Of a stretch of 64,000 nucleotides of DNA, positions 26,635-34,908 are shown piece by piece. Both the position numbers and the translations under genes were made by a program. This stretch comes from Fibrobacter sp. UWEL (GTDB taxonomy: Bacteria; Fibrobacterota; Fibrobacteria; Fibrobacterales; Fibrobacteraceae). The DNA lies in NCBI RefSeq assembly GCF_900142535.1, contig NZ_FRBE01000016.1:17353-81352 (forward strand). Reading direction: 5' to 3'. The notes below the pieces were generated by a model. It made no database searches. It had not been told where the DNA came from and saw only the letters and a program-made list of their open reading frames with translations. Every line of letters starts with the position of its first letter. Positions within the stretch are counted from its first letter, which is position 1.

Positions 26635-26669
26635 CCCTAACCCCTAGACCCTAGCCCCTAACCCCTAAT
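26635..26669. repeat. Heptanucleotide tandem array (CCCTARN type), site C
   Basis: Five perfect-phase 7-nt units: CCCTAAC, CCCTAGA, CCCTAGC, CCCTAAC, CCCTAAT. The array ends 3 nt before the rluB ATG. On the minus strand it reads TAGGGRY, related to site B in inverted orientation. Confidence 0.85.
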
Positions 26670-26672
26670 ATT

Positions 26673-27392
26673 ATGAGAATCAATAAATTCATCTCCCTCT
26701 GTGGAATCGCAAGCCGTCGTGCAGCAGAAGCACTCATCGAAGACGGCAAGGTCATGGTCAACGGCGAAGTCATTCGAGACTTGGGCCATCAGGTGGACGA
26801 AGACAAGGACCAGGTGGTTGTAGATGGCAAGAAAGCCCGCCTTCCCAAGAAGACCACCACCATCATGTTCCACAAGCCTGCTGGCTGCGTCTGCACCAAG
26901 GACGACCCTCAGGGCCGTCAGACCGTCTATGACTTTTTGCCTCCCGGATACCATAGCTTGAAATATGTGGGCCGTCTGGACTTGCAGAGCCGCGGTCTGT
27001 TGCTGTTCACTGACGACGGGGAACTACTCCACCGCCTCACCCACCCCAGCTTTGAAATTCCTCGTAGCTATTACGTCTGGACAGACCGCCCCTTGAGCGA
27101 ACACGCCTGCCAGCGCCTGGTAGACGGCGTAGACATCCGCGATGAAGATTCCGACCAGGAAGAAATCGCATTCGCTACCGACATCTATCTGGAAAACGGC
27201 TTTGCAGAACTAGTCCTGATCGAAGGAAAGAACCGCGAAATCCGCCGTATGATGCGAGCCGTCGGTTATGAAATTCGCGACCTGAAGCGAGTCAGCTATT
27301 GCCGCATGACCTTGGGCGATTTGCCCGCAGGTGAATTCCGCGAACTGACCGCCGACGAAATGAACAAGCTCCGTCAGGCCGTCCACATCTAA
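26673..27392 (+). CDS. rluB: 23S rRNA pseudouridine synthase, RluB/RsuA family
   Basis: 239 residues. The N-terminal S4 RNA-binding domain (MRINKFISLCGIASRRAAEA, LIEDGKVMVNGEVI) precedes the catalytic domain, with Asp103 in GRLDLQSRGLLLFTDDGEL and the RsuA-family end LIEGKNREIRRMMRAVGYEI. It isomerises a uridine in 23S rRNA helix 89 if RluB, or in 16S rRNA if RsuA; the former fits the length and S4 start better. No Shine-Dalgarno precedes the ATG because a heptamer array occupies that position. It is followed after 8 nt by the ApaH-like gene. Confidence 0.85.
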   Translation: MRINKFISLCGIASRRAAEALIEDGKVMVNGEVIRDLGHQVDEDKDQVVVDGKKARLPKKTTTIMFHKPAGCVCTKDDPQGRQTVYDFLPPGYHSLKYVGRLDLQSRGLLLFTDDGELLHRLTHPSFEIPRSYYVWTDRPLSEHACQRLVDGVDIRDEDSDQEEIAFATDIYLENGFAELVLIEGKNREIRRMMRAVGYEIRDLKRVSYCRMTLGDLPAGEFRELTADEMNKLRQAVHI

Positions 27393-27400
27393 GGTCCATC

Positions 27401-28231
27401 ATGAAGCGCACTCTCTACATCGGAGACGTTCACGGCTGCGCCGATGAACTGGAACGAATTGTTGAAGCCTTCGGTTTCGTCCGAGGTACAGACACTCTGT
27501 ACCAGACGGGAGACATCATCAATAAAGGCCCCGACATGCTTCGCGCCCTAAAGTTCATTCAGGACAACGGCATCCTGACCGTCCGAGGCAATCATGAGGA
27601 ACACTTGATCCGCATGATGAATACTGACGCCAGTGAGTGGACGGAAAAGCAGAGAGCCAGGTTCTCCCGCCTCCCCCTTGAGGATTGGAACTACATTCTT
27701 AACGAAGTCAAGACCTGGCCCCTCTGGCGAGATACGCCCCACGCCCTGCTGGTTCACGCAGGCCTTGAACCAGGCAAGACCCGCATGGAAGACATGGACC
27801 CCAAGGTCATTCTATCCATTCGCTACTGGGATGATAAGCCCTGGTTTGAACAGGTACAGTGGGAAAAGACCGTGGTATTTGGACATTGGGCTAAAATGGG
27901 TTTCGTAGATAAGCGCCCTGGCTTTATCGGGCTGGACTCCGGTTGCGTCTACGGCAAGAGGCTTACCGCCTGGTGCCCGGAAGAAGACAAGTTCTATACC
28001 GTTCCAGCCGCAAGAGAATACACCCCCGTCAAGGACAAGGCAAAGACCGCAATCGACGCCCCCTGTATGGTTCCCGGCGACAAGCTCCCCGAAGGAGAAC
28101 GTCCTAAGGACTTCGCCGACATCAAGGCAAGAATCGCAAGCGGTGACATTGCCCTGGCAGACGACTCTCCCGAAGCAGAAAAGATTCGCAAGGCAAGCCC
28201 CAGCATTACCGCCGAGTGGAGCGGGTATTAG
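27401..28231 (+). CDS. ApaH-like metallophosphatase (symmetrical Ap4A hydrolase type)
   Basis: 276 residues. The calcineurin-like motif series is complete: YIGDVHGCADELE, YQTGDIINKGPD, VRGNHEEHLIRM, LLVHAGLEPG, VVFGHWAKMGF and GLDSGCVYGKRLTAW. This arrangement is that of ApaH/PrpE-type phosphatases, which use two metals to cleave Ap4A or phosphoproteins. About 60 extra C-terminal residues (TPVKDKAKTAIDAPC and onward) go beyond the usual end and look flexible. It is probably co-transcribed with rluB. Confidence 0.8.
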   Translation: MKRTLYIGDVHGCADELERIVEAFGFVRGTDTLYQTGDIINKGPDMLRALKFIQDNGILTVRGNHEEHLIRMMNTDASEWTEKQRARFSRLPLEDWNYILNEVKTWPLWRDTPHALLVHAGLEPGKTRMEDMDPKVILSIRYWDDKPWFEQVQWEKTVVFGHWAKMGFVDKRPGFIGLDSGCVYGKRLTAWCPEEDKFYTVPAAREYTPVKDKAKTAIDAPCMVPGDKLPEGERPKDFADIKARIASGDIALADDSPEAEKIRKASPSITAEWSGY

Positions 28232-28235
28232 AGTT

Positions 28236-28265
28236 GCAAAGGGGCTCCCGCCCCTCTGGACTCCC
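28236..28265 (+). repeat. GC-rich palindrome related to the 50.3-kb repeats
   Basis: GCAAAGGGGCTCCCGCCCCT followed by CTGGACTCCC resembles the GCAAGGGGCTACGCCCCTTG units at 50346 and 50434. It lies just after the ApaH-like gene and could act as a terminator or REP sequence. Confidence 0.5.
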
Positions 28266-28324
28266 CGAAAAAACGACTGCGCTGCTCAGGCCCTTTGGGC
28301 CTGTTGGCATCCCCCTCAATGATT

Positions 28325-29452
28325 TCAGTCTTTACTCCAGCTTGCTGTACAGGTTGCGGGCGCAGAGAGGGTAATTTCAAGAGGTCCCTTGCATCCTTCC
28401 ACATCAATTAGCCCAAGAACAACGTAGTTGCTAATCAGCGTATCGCCTGTTCCAAGAGATATGGTTAATAATTCTTGTGCCGTACACTCGATTTGGCACA
28501 TAGACAAGTCCCCAGAACCACCCATCATAACAACAGAAAGACCCGCAGGCAAATCAACATGATCCAAAGGTTCCGCAATCGCATAATCCGGAGATGAAGA
28601 ATCATAAGACATCACTTCGTCACATTCAACCACGTCAACAGATTTATCATCATTTGCAACAGTTACGCCAGGCTTAACCGTCATGCCCTTTTCAGAAAAG
28701 GTATAACTAGCGGATTCACCATCACCAGAAATCCCAGTCCATGAGTAAGAAGCTATTGCCTCCTCCGAGGAGCAACCCGTTACACTCCAGGTAGCGACAC
28801 CGCCTTTAGCAACATCAACCGTCGCTGCGGATGAAGTACACTTACAGCCGGTAATTGGAGAGCCATTTACCTGAAGCGGGGCACACTGTTTTTTCCAAAG
28901 TTTTCCGTTCAGAAAGAATTCCACGGAGGCGTTTTCAACACCAGACATTACATAAGTAACCGCAGAAGTATTCAGCTTTCCCACAGCAGATTCCTTAGAA
29001 GGAATCGCTTCAACCCCAAAATTCCAGAAGAATTTCGATTTAAGAATATCCTTAGACCCGATTCCAGCTGTATTCGCAGTATTGAAAGAGAACTTCCAAG
29101 AAGTCGAGTCACCTCTGGATATAGGATTCTCCACCGGAGCGCAAGTACCTAAATCAGCCATATCTTCAGCATCGTTTGAATCCGAGCTTGATGACATGGG
29201 AGCAGAAGTTTCACTACTGCTTGAAGACTGCGGTCTCAATAGGGTGGAATCAATTTTGACTCCACTCGAAAGCATGGGAACGCCTAAGGAATCAGAGTTT
29301 GACTATTCCTCTTTACTAGAACTGCTTGTATGATTATCAGTGCTGGAGCTTGAAGCAGCAGACTCATCACGGTCGTCCTCAACAGAACTAGCGGAATCAC
29401 TACAGGACACCACCAAGGACACAAGCAGCAAGGAAATTACAAATAATCTCAT
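28325..29452 (-). pseudogene. Lipoprotein gene with PKD-like domains, interrupted by an in-frame TAG
   Basis: Reading from the ATG at 29452, the frame encodes a lipoprotein signal (MRLFVISLLLVSLVVSC) and a Ser-rich linker (AASSSSTDNHTSSSSKEE). It then meets TAG at 29305-29303 and continues in the same frame (SNSDSLGVPMLSSGVKID) through a ~300-residue body to the stop at 28325. The body parallels the upstream paralog: CAPVENPISRGDSTSWKF, CKCTSSAATVDV, ATWSVTGCSSEEAIASYSW and CDEVMSYDSSSPDYAI. Because signal and body are in one frame, a nonsense mutation or sequencing error is the simplest reading. A downstream ATG at 29275 could give a signal-less cytoplasmic product. TAG ends other genes in the window, so recoding is unlikely. 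Confidence 0.75.
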
Positions 29453-29485
29453 ATTGCCAATAATAATAAAAGATTCAATAATGAC

Positions 29486-29523
29486 AAAAAAAAAGACCGA
29501 CTCAAACGAGCCGGTCTTTTTAC
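29486..29523 (-). terminator. Terminator after the intact PKD-like lipoprotein gene
   Basis: On the minus strand the stem AAAAAGACCGGCTC / GAGTCGGTCTTTTT is followed by a long T-run. It separates the two paralogs transcriptionally. Confidence 0.9.
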
Positions 29524-29541
29524 ACGTCCGTCAGACCTGAA

Positions 29542-30822
29542 TTATTTGGTACCAAGACCGCAGGTTGCAACATCTGCACCAGTCAAAGCTATGCAGACAT
29601 TCTGATAAGAAACTGCGCCGGCATCCAGAGAACCCAGAGGGATAGCAATGTTATTCACTCCATATTCGCCACTGCCCTTAGCAGATTCGGAGCCGTAGGT
29701 GATGACGAGATTTACATTGGAGCCCTTAGCATCGCAGGAAACGGTCAATGTTGGATGATAATAAGCGTTTGACCAGGTGCCGGAAATGGTAATGCAGCCT
29801 TCATTAGCAACATCAATCTTGTCCTGAGGAACCTGATCACCAGCAACTTCTAGCAAATAATCCGGAGAAGATGCGTCCGTAGACTTCACTTCGTCACAGA
29901 CTACGGCCTGAACAGTGTTGTCGTCGTTGGCAACATTCACAGTAGGAGCAAGAGTCTGGTTCTTTTCTGTAAATGTATGAGTTGCAGAAGCGCCTTCGCC
30001 TGTTACACCAACCCAGGTATAACCCGTAATGTTTGCACCAGCGGAAGTACAGCCGGTCACGGTCCAGGCAGCAGGTTCAGTGATGTCCACAGAGGCAGCG
30101 GCAGCAGAGCACTTACAACCGGTAATGGCAGCACCATTCACCTGAAGATCGGAACACTGAACGCTATAAGCAGCAGCACCCTTGGTAATGGAGACGGAAG
30201 CCTTAGCTACACCGGAATTTGCATAAGAAATTGCAGAGGTCGCACTAAGACCAGTAATGGTTTCGGAAGCCTTGGAACCGCTTGTGCCAAAGTTCCATTC
30301 AAAGTCGTAAACGGTAATACCCTTAGCGGTCAAGCCGATGGAATTCTTACCATTGAAGGTAAACTTCCAACTGGTAGATTCACCCTTAGTGATCGGATTA
30401 GTCACAGGAGCGCAGGTACCGATGTCGCCAGTACCACCTTCAACAACTTTCTGAGAACTGGAAGATACAGCACCCTGGGAATCAGAGGACGCAAATTGCA
30501 CCTTGCTACTGGAAGATCTGAAGGTAGGAACCGTTGCAGAAGAAGAGGATACTGTAGGCAGCTGATTCTGATTTGCAGCGGAACTTGTTGCTACGGGAAC
30601 CGTAGTAGAGGTACCGTCCCCACCAACCAAGTGCTTACAATTTGCGTCTTTCTTACAGTCTTCAATTGCATTCTTATAAATGGTAGAGTCATTTTCTTCA
30701 ATAACGGAATGTCGAACGCCTTCATCCCATCCGTCCAAAGTAAGAATTTCACCTTCACCACAGGCGAGGAACGTACCGGCCAGAGCTAATGAAGATAAAC
30801 CAACAATAAACTTCTTATTCAT
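29542..30822 (-). CDS. Lipoprotein with two PKD-like domains
   Basis: 426 residues. The signal MNKKFIVGLSSLALAG continues TFLACGEG, giving a lipobox LAC. A Ser-rich linker (~residues 75-135) leads to CAPVTNPITKGESTSWKFTF. Two PKD/Ig-like repeats follow (VYDFEWNFGTSGSKASETIT near 165; GYTWVGVTGEGASATHTFTE near 255), then a C-terminal beta domain. Many paired Cys suggest disulfides. I know no specific function; PKD-like surface lipoproteins often mediate carbohydrate or protein contacts. AGAGG lies upstream of the ATG. The downstream gene is a diverged tandem copy with a stop codon. Conserved positions between them include CAPV.NPI.KG.STSWKF and CDEV.S.D.SSPDY. Confidence 0.7.
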   Translation of the reverse strand: MNKKFIVGLSSLALAGTFLACGEGEILTLDGWDEGVRHSVIEENDSTIYKNAIEDCKKDANCKHLVGGDGTSTTVPVATSSAANQNQLPTVSSSSATVPTFRSSSSKVQFASSDSQGAVSSSSQKVVEGGTGDIGTCAPVTNPITKGESTSWKFTFNGKNSIGLTAKGITVYDFEWNFGTSGSKASETITGLSATSAISYANSGVAKASVSITKGAAAYSVQCSDLQVNGAAITGCKCSAAAASVDITEPAAWTVTGCTSAGANITGYTWVGVTGEGASATHTFTEKNQTLAPTVNVANDDNTVQAVVCDEVKSTDASSPDYLLEVAGDQVPQDKIDVANEGCITISGTWSNAYYHPTLTVSCDAKGSNVNLVITYGSESAKGSGEYGVNNIAIPLGSLDAGAVSYQNVCIALTGADVATCGLGTK

Positions 30823-30927
30823 ATTAACCTCTTTGGGGCAAATCTAAATAATTCTTTTCTAAAACGAACACTCTTTAAACTTTTTCGTGAACCAAAACAC
30901 GCAAAATTCGCATTTGCAAACTTTTGT

Positions 30928-31710
30928 TTACTCGTCTACTGAGATTTTACGCTGTCCTGTAATAAACTGATGCACGTAAGGATTACTTGTATTCTTGATT
31001 TCATCCACCGTACCCACCTCAATAATGCGTCCATTATAGAGCATGGCAATACGGTCTGCAACCTTAAAGGCGCTCACCATGTCGTGAGTCACCACCACAG
31101 ACGTCACTCCCAGCTTGCTCTGCATATCCAGGATTAAGTCGTTAATCACGTCACTGGTAATGGGATCCAGACCAGTGGTCGGTTCATCGTACAGCAAAAT
31201 TTCGGGATTTAAGGCGATGGCACGAGCAAGAGCCACACGCTTACGCATACCACCAGACAGTTCGGACGGCATCTTGGTACGGAACTCCGGCACCAGGTTG
31301 ATCATCTGGAGCTTTTCCGTCACCACATCCTGGATTTGCTTTTCGGACAATTCCGGGTGATGTTCACGGAGAGCGAATGCAATATTTTCGCCGGTGTTCA
31401 TGGAGTCAAACAGAGCGCCCATCTGAAACAACATACCCATCTTGCGACGGATGGTATGAGTGTCAAAGAACTTCGGGGTACTGATGGTCACACCGTCCAC
31501 AGCCACTTCGCCACCATCGGGCTGAAGAAGACCGATCATATGCTTCAGGATAACGGACTTACCGCCACCAGACTTACCGATAATCACCATGGTCTCACCG
31601 CGGCGAATATCCAAGTTCACATCGCAAAGAACATCCTGGGGACCGAAGGATTTCTTCAGGCCCTTCAGACGGATGGCAATATCGTTTGGGTCAATCTTTA
31701 CGTTTGGCAT
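30928..31710 (-). CDS. mlaF: ABC transporter ATP-binding protein, MlaF type
   Basis: 260 residues. Walker A is GKSGGGKS, the signature is LSGGMRKRVALARA, Walker B is ILLYDEPTTGLDP, and the H-loop is VVTHD. The MRKR after the signature and the partner MlaE gene 7 nt upstream identify the Mla/Mce-type lipid transporter. With MlaE it powers phospholipid movement between inner and outer membranes, maintaining outer-membrane asymmetry. The substrate-binding MlaD/MCE subunit is not in the window. AGGTGA precedes the ATG. Confidence 0.88.
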   Translation of the reverse strand: MPNVKIDPNDIAIRLKGLKKSFGPQDVLCDVNLDIRRGETMVIIGKSGGGKSVILKHMIGLLQPDGGEVAVDGVTISTPKFFDTHTIRRKMGMLFQMGALFDSMNTGENIAFALREHHPELSEKQIQDVVTEKLQMINLVPEFRTKMPSELSGGMRKRVALARAIALNPEILLYDEPTTGLDPITSDVINDLILDMQSKLGVTSVVVTHDMVSAFKVADRIAMLYNGRIIEVGTVDEIKNTSNPYVHQFITGQRKISVDE

Positions 31711-31717
31711 AAGTCAC

Positions 31718-32500
31718 CTAGAAGAATAGAACAGCGTCTACGATAAAGTCAGAAATCAAAATCATCAAACAGCAGGACACCACCACGCTCATGGTAGCAA
31801 GCCCCACACCCTTGGCACCAGGTTTTGCATTTACCCCATGGTAATATCCCAACAGGAAAATCAACGTACCGAACACGAAGGATTTCAAAACACCAGACCA
31901 CAGATCCATCGGATCAAAAAGGTACTGCATACCGGTAGTATAAGTATAGGTGGTAATATCAAGTCCAAGGACGCAAACGATCCAACCACCGATAATGGCA
32001 AGAGCGTTTGAAATAATGGTCAAGCAGGGAATCATGGTCACGAATGCAACGAAACGGGGCAAGGCCAAGTAACGATAAGGCTCCAGGCCCAGCACGGTGT
32101 AAGCAGCCAGTTCTTCCTTTTCCTTCATGGAGCCAAGTTCAGCCGCAATGGCGCTGCCCACTCGACCCGAAAGCACGATGGCCGTAAGCAAGGGGCCAAG
32201 CTCGATGAGCACCATCTTACAGGCGGCGGTTCCCACAAATTTATCTGCAACCAGGTTGTGGAATTCGAACTCGGCGCAAACCGTTGCCACCATGCCCGTG
32301 AAGATGGAGGTAACAAACAGAAGCGGCAAGGAGGATACACCCACAGAAATCATCTGCTTCACAATGAGGTTGGGATTCTTATGGATATAGCGGAGCTGCT
32401 TCAAGGTGTTCAGCAAAATGCAGATGACCTCGCCCACACCGGAAATACCGGTGAAGATAATTTCACCAATCCAGGAAATAGGGCGTAATAAAGCAGACAT
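31718..32500 (-). CDS. mlaE: MlaE/YrbE-family ABC permease
   Basis: 260 residues with about five TM segments. Family hallmarks are SLPLLFVTSIFTGMVATVC, ELGPLLTAIVLSGRVGSAIA, AELGSMKEKEELAAYTVLG and PRFVAFVTMIPCLTII. As the inner-membrane subunit it pairs with MlaF. AGAGG lies upstream of the ATG, and the gene follows dnaB by 17 nt in the same direction, so read-through from the dnaB promoter is likely. Confidence 0.88.
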   Translation of the reverse strand: MSALLRPISWIGEIIFTGISGVGEVICILLNTLKQLRYIHKNPNLIVKQMISVGVSSLPLLFVTSIFTGMVATVCAEFEFHNLVADKFVGTAACKMVLIELGPLLTAIVLSGRVGSAIAAELGSMKEKEELAAYTVLGLEPYRYLALPRFVAFVTMIPCLTIISNALAIIGGWIVCVLGLDITTYTYTTGMQYLFDPMDLWSGVLKSFVFGTLIFLLGYYHGVNAKPGAKGVGLATMSVVVSCCLMILISDFIVDAVLFF

Positions 32501-32517
32501 CTTATAAACCTCTAAAA

Positions 32518-33933
32518 TTAACCAAAGTCAGCGCCACCGGGACCATCATCGGCAAAGCTGTAATCGCCACCTTCGCCACCGTCACCGTATCCTTCCTCGG
32601 GAGTAAAGTCGTAGAACGTGGTGTATTCCGGAATGAAGGTCATGGGAATGTCCTTCACGGAACCGTTACGGTGCTTGGCCACAATCAGTTCTGCAGAATG
32701 TTTGTCTTCTTCCCTATGGGTCTGGACAAACTTACGTTCCACGAACCACACCATGTCAGCATCCTGTTCGATAGAACCGGATTCACGAAGGTCAGAAAGC
32801 TGGGGACGTTCACGACCCTTTTCTTCCACCTTTCGAGAAAGCTGAGCCAGAGCGATCACAGGGATCTGCATTTCCTTGGCAAGAATCTTAAGACCACGAG
32901 AAATGGCACCGATAGCCACAGCTCGATTTTCTTCCTTACCGGTCTTCATCAGCTGGAGGTAGTCAATAATCAAAAGGTCCAGCTTTCCCTTACGTTTGAG
33001 CTGACGAGCCTTACTCATCAGTTCCATAATACCCAGGTCCGCATTGTCGTCCACGTACAAGGGGGCCTGGTTGATAGGGGTGACCGCGGCAATCAGTCGG
33101 CGCTTTTCTTCGGCGTTAAGGAAGCCGTTACGGAGCTTACTCTGGTCGATCTGAGCCTGGGAGCAAAGAAGACGTTGTGCCAGCTGCACGCCGTCCATTT
33201 CCAAGCTAAAGAAAGCCACGTTCTGATTAAAGTTGATGGCTGCATTTGCAGCAATAGTCAAGGCGAAAGACGTCTTACCCACACCAGGACGAGCAGCAAG
33301 AATAATCAAGTCCGATTTCTGGAGACCGTTGGTCAGTTCATCCAGTTCCGTAATACCGGTGCGGATACCCGTAATGCCATCCTTTCGATCGTTCAGACGG
33401 GCAAGGAGCGGAGACACGAACTGGTCAATGGGCTTCAGGGAGTCTCGGACCTGATCGTCCGCAATGGCAAACATGACCTTTTCTGCATCCTGAAGAACTT
33501 CGTCGGGTGCAGCAGCCGGGTCCATGGCACTCTTGATGATGCCCGAGGACATCTTGATCAGCTTACGGAGTGTGGTCTTCTTTCGCAGAAGCTCGATATG
33601 CCAGGTGACATTGGCGGAAGATGCCACTGTTTCCATCAAGGTAAACAAGTACTCACGACCGCCAACCAGGGACAGCTTGCCCATGGTTTCCAACTCGGAA
33701 GCCAAGGTAACCAGGTCAATGGGTGTCACCGCCTTATTCAAGTTACAGAGAGCGGTCCAAATAATCTGATGGGCTTCCAGATAGAAGAAAGTCTCATCCT
33801 TAATAATCATGATGGCTTCGCCCATCACTTCGGGATCACGGAGAATACCGCCCAAGAGGCAGCGTTCCGCGTCCAGATCCATCGGGACCTGACGACCTTC
33901 GAACTGGTTTTGCTGGTTATCAAAATCTGACAT
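32518..33933 (-). CDS. dnaB: Replicative DNA helicase DnaB
   Basis: 471 residues. The N-terminal DnaG-interacting helical domain (VPMDLDAERCLLGGILRDPE, through ~150) is joined by a linker to the RecA-like helicase domain. That domain has Walker A AARPGVGKTSFAL, FFSLEMDGVQLAQRLL, Walker B LLIIDYLQLMK, the DnaB-type LAQLSRKVE and the arginine finger region HRNGSVKD. The hexamer unwinds the fork and recruits primase. The C-terminus is acidic and Gly-rich (YGDGGEGGDYSFADDG). GAGGGAA lies before the ATG. Confidence 0.95.
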   Translation of the reverse strand: MSDFDNQQNQFEGRQVPMDLDAERCLLGGILRDPEVMGEAIMIIKDETFFYLEAHQIIWTALCNLNKAVTPIDLVTLASELETMGKLSLVGGREYLFTLMETVASSANVTWHIELLRKKTTLRKLIKMSSGIIKSAMDPAAAPDEVLQDAEKVMFAIADDQVRDSLKPIDQFVSPLLARLNDRKDGITGIRTGITELDELTNGLQKSDLIILAARPGVGKTSFALTIAANAAINFNQNVAFFSLEMDGVQLAQRLLCSQAQIDQSKLRNGFLNAEEKRRLIAAVTPINQAPLYVDDNADLGIMELMSKARQLKRKGKLDLLIIDYLQLMKTGKEENRAVAIGAISRGLKILAKEMQIPVIALAQLSRKVEEKGRERPQLSDLRESGSIEQDADMVWFVERKFVQTHREEDKHSAELIVAKHRNGSVKDIPMTFIPEYTTFYDFTPEEGYGDGGEGGDYSFADDGPGGADFG

Positions 33934-33946
33934 AATATATTCCCTC

Positions 33947-33954
33947 GAAATATA
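33947..33954 (-). promoter_or_regulatory. TATATTTC promoter-like element of dnaB
   Basis: On the minus strand it lies 13 nt before the ATG. The short leader still holds a GAGGGAA ribosome binding site, unlike the truly leaderless examples. Confidence 0.4.
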
Positions 33955-34027
33955 AATTATTGAAACGGGGCCTTATGAAGATCCCATCGTATAATCGCCT
34001 GATTCAAGGGCTTTGTAAAAATAAGGG

Positions 34028-34900
34028 TTATTTAGCGGTAAAGTAAGCGCTACGAGGAATGTGAACCTTCCAAGTAAGCCACTTTAACTGTTTGTCGTTC
34101 ACCATCTGGTAGAAGTCCACCAGGGCGCAAGTCTTGGTTCCGGAGAAATCCTGATCGGAGCCAGCCAGGTCGTCAAAGCTCTTGGCGCGACCAAAGAGCT
34201 GGTGGAACAAGGGCTGGCCGCAGCTGACCATCATTTCCGGCTGGATGAAAGAAAGTTCCTTAACCAGCATCTTCTTGAGGGCGGTTTCCAGCAAGGGAGA
34301 CAAGGCACGTTCAGTAGACTTGAAGAAATAAGTCACACCCATGGATTCCGGCCCGATGTTCAAGTTGGCGAACAGACGGATGAGCATTTCCCCTACAGGA
34401 GACTGGAAAAATACTGCGGGATCCATACCTGGCTTTACGCCGGGAAGCAGAAACAGAACCTTGGGACGTTCCGGCCCCATATAGCGAACCAGGTTCGGTT
34501 CCTTGCTATAGAGAGCTTCAGCCTTAATTTGTGTGTAGAACTCGTCCAGAGAATTGGCGGATTCAAAAGCGGATGCAGAACGTTTTGCCACACGGGGAGC
34601 CGGGGCATTGGCAGCAGGAGCGCCACCAAACATGGAGCCCTGATTTCCACTGAAGGATGCGGGCTGAGGCGGCTGGGGAGCAGGCGCAGCAGAATTCTGA
34701 TGCAAGGGTGCAGGACGCTGAGGTATGGGAGCCGGACGGCTTGCCGGAGTAGGCGGAATAAAAGGACGTCCAGCAGGCGCCACCTGTTTTTTCTCCAGAG
34801 CCCAAGGTTCATCCAGATAAAATTCATCCAGGCCGGCACCTAAGTCAACCTGACCCTGGAGGTAATTACGAAGTTCACTAAAGTCAAATTCGTCTGCCAT
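34028..34900 (-). CDS. Uracil-DNA glycosylase superfamily-like protein, probably degenerate
   Basis: 290 residues. The first ~140 are low-complexity (Pro/Ala-rich, with PASRPAPIPQRPAPLHQ) apart from an acidic start (DEFDFSELRNYLQGQVDLG). The C-terminal 150 follow the family-4 UDG layout: VLFLLPGVKPGMDPAVFF, SPVGEMLIRLFANLNIGPE, VTYFFKSTERALSP and IQPEMMVSCGQPLFHQLFG. In active enzymes the first motif is GEAPG-x-x-E and the second KCRPP; here the iron-sulfur Cys residues and catalytic acid are not evident. A structural or partner-binding role is possible. The gene starts 8 nt after coaBC with TAGAGG upstream. Confidence 0.45.
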   Translation of the reverse strand: MADEFDFSELRNYLQGQVDLGAGLDEFYLDEPWALEKKQVAPAGRPFIPPTPASRPAPIPQRPAPLHQNSAAPAPQPPQPASFSGNQGSMFGGAPAANAPAPRVAKRSASAFESANSLDEFYTQIKAEALYSKEPNLVRYMGPERPKVLFLLPGVKPGMDPAVFFQSPVGEMLIRLFANLNIGPESMGVTYFFKSTERALSPLLETALKKMLVKELSFIQPEMMVSCGQPLFHQLFGRAKSFDDLAGSDQDFSGTKTCALVDFYQMVNDKQLKWLTWKVHIPRSAYFTAK

Positions 34901-34908
34901 AAAAACCT

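Noticed and set aside
26635..26669. CCCTAAC-like units as a telomere-type or CRISPR array
   Set aside because: The units are 7 nt, contiguous, variable and only five long, with no spacers and no cas genes; the location is a plain intergenic spacer.
29303..29305. TAG as a recoded (read-through) codon
   Set aside because: TAG ends ordinary genes in the window (sulfatase, xerC, 3384-4508 lipoprotein), and no special structure was seen after it, so a nonsense mutation or error is simpler.
32671..33930. Plus-strand frame opposite dnaB
   Set aside because: Antisense shadow with no initiation signals; dnaB motifs are complete on the other strand.
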